A stretch of DNA of 64,000 nt from assembly GCF_014651815.1 (NCBI RefSeq), contig NZ_BMXP01000001.1, positions 399,934 to 463,933 of the forward strand, written 5' to 3'. Source of the stretch: Alteromonas halophila. GTDB taxonomy: Bacteria > Pseudomonadota > Gammaproteobacteria > Enterobacterales > Alteromonadaceae. Both the position numbers and the translations under genes were made by a program. The stretch's first letter is position 1. The number at the start of each line of letters is the position of its first letter. The notes beneath the pieces are model-generated. The model was given only the letters and a program-made list of their open reading frames with translations. It had not been told where the DNA came from and did not search any database. Shown here piece by piece: positions 63,788 to 64,000 of the stretch.

Positions 63788-63833
63788 ACAGGTGTCGTTG
63801 GCGATTGTTTTTACTCGTTAGTCCAACACCTGT
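63788..63833 (+). promoter_or_regulatory. Structured hairpin in the moaA leader
   Basis: ACAGGTG (63788-63794) pairs with CACCTGT (63827-63833), then TTGG (63798-63801) with CCAA (63823-63826) after a three-base bulge, with a further CGA/TCG pairing inside. It does not match the published molybdenum-cofactor riboswitch consensus that I recall, so the role is unknown. Confidence 0.45.
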
Positions 63834-63906
63834 GCGGTACGTGAATAGTACAGTAAATTCATTCAGATGGCAGCAGTGGCTGGCACACTTTTCACAGAGA
63901 GTTACG

Positions 63907-64000
63907 TTGCTTAAAGATACGTTCGGACGGGAATTTCATTACTTGCGGCTTTCAATCACTGAGGCCTGCAACTTTCGTTGTCAGTATTGCCTGCCAGACG
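63907..64000 (+). CDS. moaA: Molybdenum cofactor synthesis protein MoaA (5' part)
   Basis: First 31 residues of MoaA, cut by the right edge. TTG 63907 gives [21 protein letters not shown], and GAGAG is five bases upstream. The radical SAM motif CNFRCQYC (CxxxCxxC cysteines) and CLPD are clear. MoaA converts GTP toward cyclic pyranopterin in Moco synthesis. An in-frame GTG at 63841 would extend the protein by 22 residues; the TTG fits family alignments better. It is divergent from the ABC exporter, 237 bases away. Confidence 0.93.
   Translation, partial: MLKDTFGREFHYLRLSITEACNFRCQYCLPD

Noticed and set aside
63670..63906. Molybdenum-cofactor riboswitch upstream of moaA
   Set aside because: The hairpin does not follow the published consensus that I recall; kept only as an unassigned structure.

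Overview
The window looks like a chromosomal segment of a marine gammaproteobacterium of the Alteromonadales, most likely Alteromonadaceae (genus not resolved). The evidence is the gene order aspS-nudB-ruvCAB-ybgC-tolQRAB-pal-cpoB followed by tRNA-Lys and nadA, a complete GlrK/QseG/GlrR locus, a bioA/bioBFCD locus, a class II DAHP synthase, and protein sequences of gammaproteobacterial type with moderate GC. No rRNA, insertion sequence, prophage or CRISPR array is visible.

Layout. 1-4.1 kb: tail of an unknown gene, then an operon of an EF-hand protein, the sensor kinase GlrK, the lipoprotein QseG and the sigma-54 activator GlrR, preceded by a possible sigma-54 promoter and a palindrome. 4.1-9.5 kb: a DUF72 protein on the minus strand, then aspS, nudB and ruvC-ruvA-ruvB. 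9.5-9.9 kb: an intergenic region that seems to encode a minus-strand small RNA with its own promoter and terminator. 9.9-15.1 kb: the Tol-Pal envelope operon. 15.2-17.2 kb: two tRNA-Lys genes, a duplicated and decayed third tRNA-Lys end, nadA and tRNA-Ser. 17.4-22.5 kb: an accessory stretch of small lipoprotein, membrane and orphan genes, with a divergent MerR regulator/DUF2938 pair. 22.5-29.5 kb: a polytopic membrane protein, a second small-RNA candidate, a secreted polyhydroxybutyrate depolymerase, a glutaredoxin-MauE fusion, a hydrolase, a dehydrogenase and a CBS-pair protein. 29.5-44.3 kb: two RND efflux systems (the first beside a TetR regulator), a diguanylate cyclase and pqiABC. 44.4-51.6 kb: asnS, a Ca2+/Na+ antiporter and a coupled pair made of an RLAN/RimK-type ATP-grasp ligase and a GNAT/C39-peptidase fusion. 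51.7-56.8 kb: biotin synthesis. 56.8-64 kb: pepE, a low-molecular-weight tyrosine phosphatase joined to btuCD, class II DAHP synthase, an Atm1-type ABC exporter with a DUF3820 partner, and the start of moaA.

How the genes work together. The strongest themes are envelope maintenance (Tol-Pal, PqiABC, GlrKR, two RND pumps) and cofactor supply (NAD, biotin, B12 import, molybdenum cofactor). The least understood items are the ATP-grasp/GNAT-C39 pair, the two intergenic small-RNA candidates, the EF-hand protein leading the glr operon, and the run of orphan genes next to tRNA-Ser. All functional calls come from reading motifs, domain order and gene context; no database search was run.
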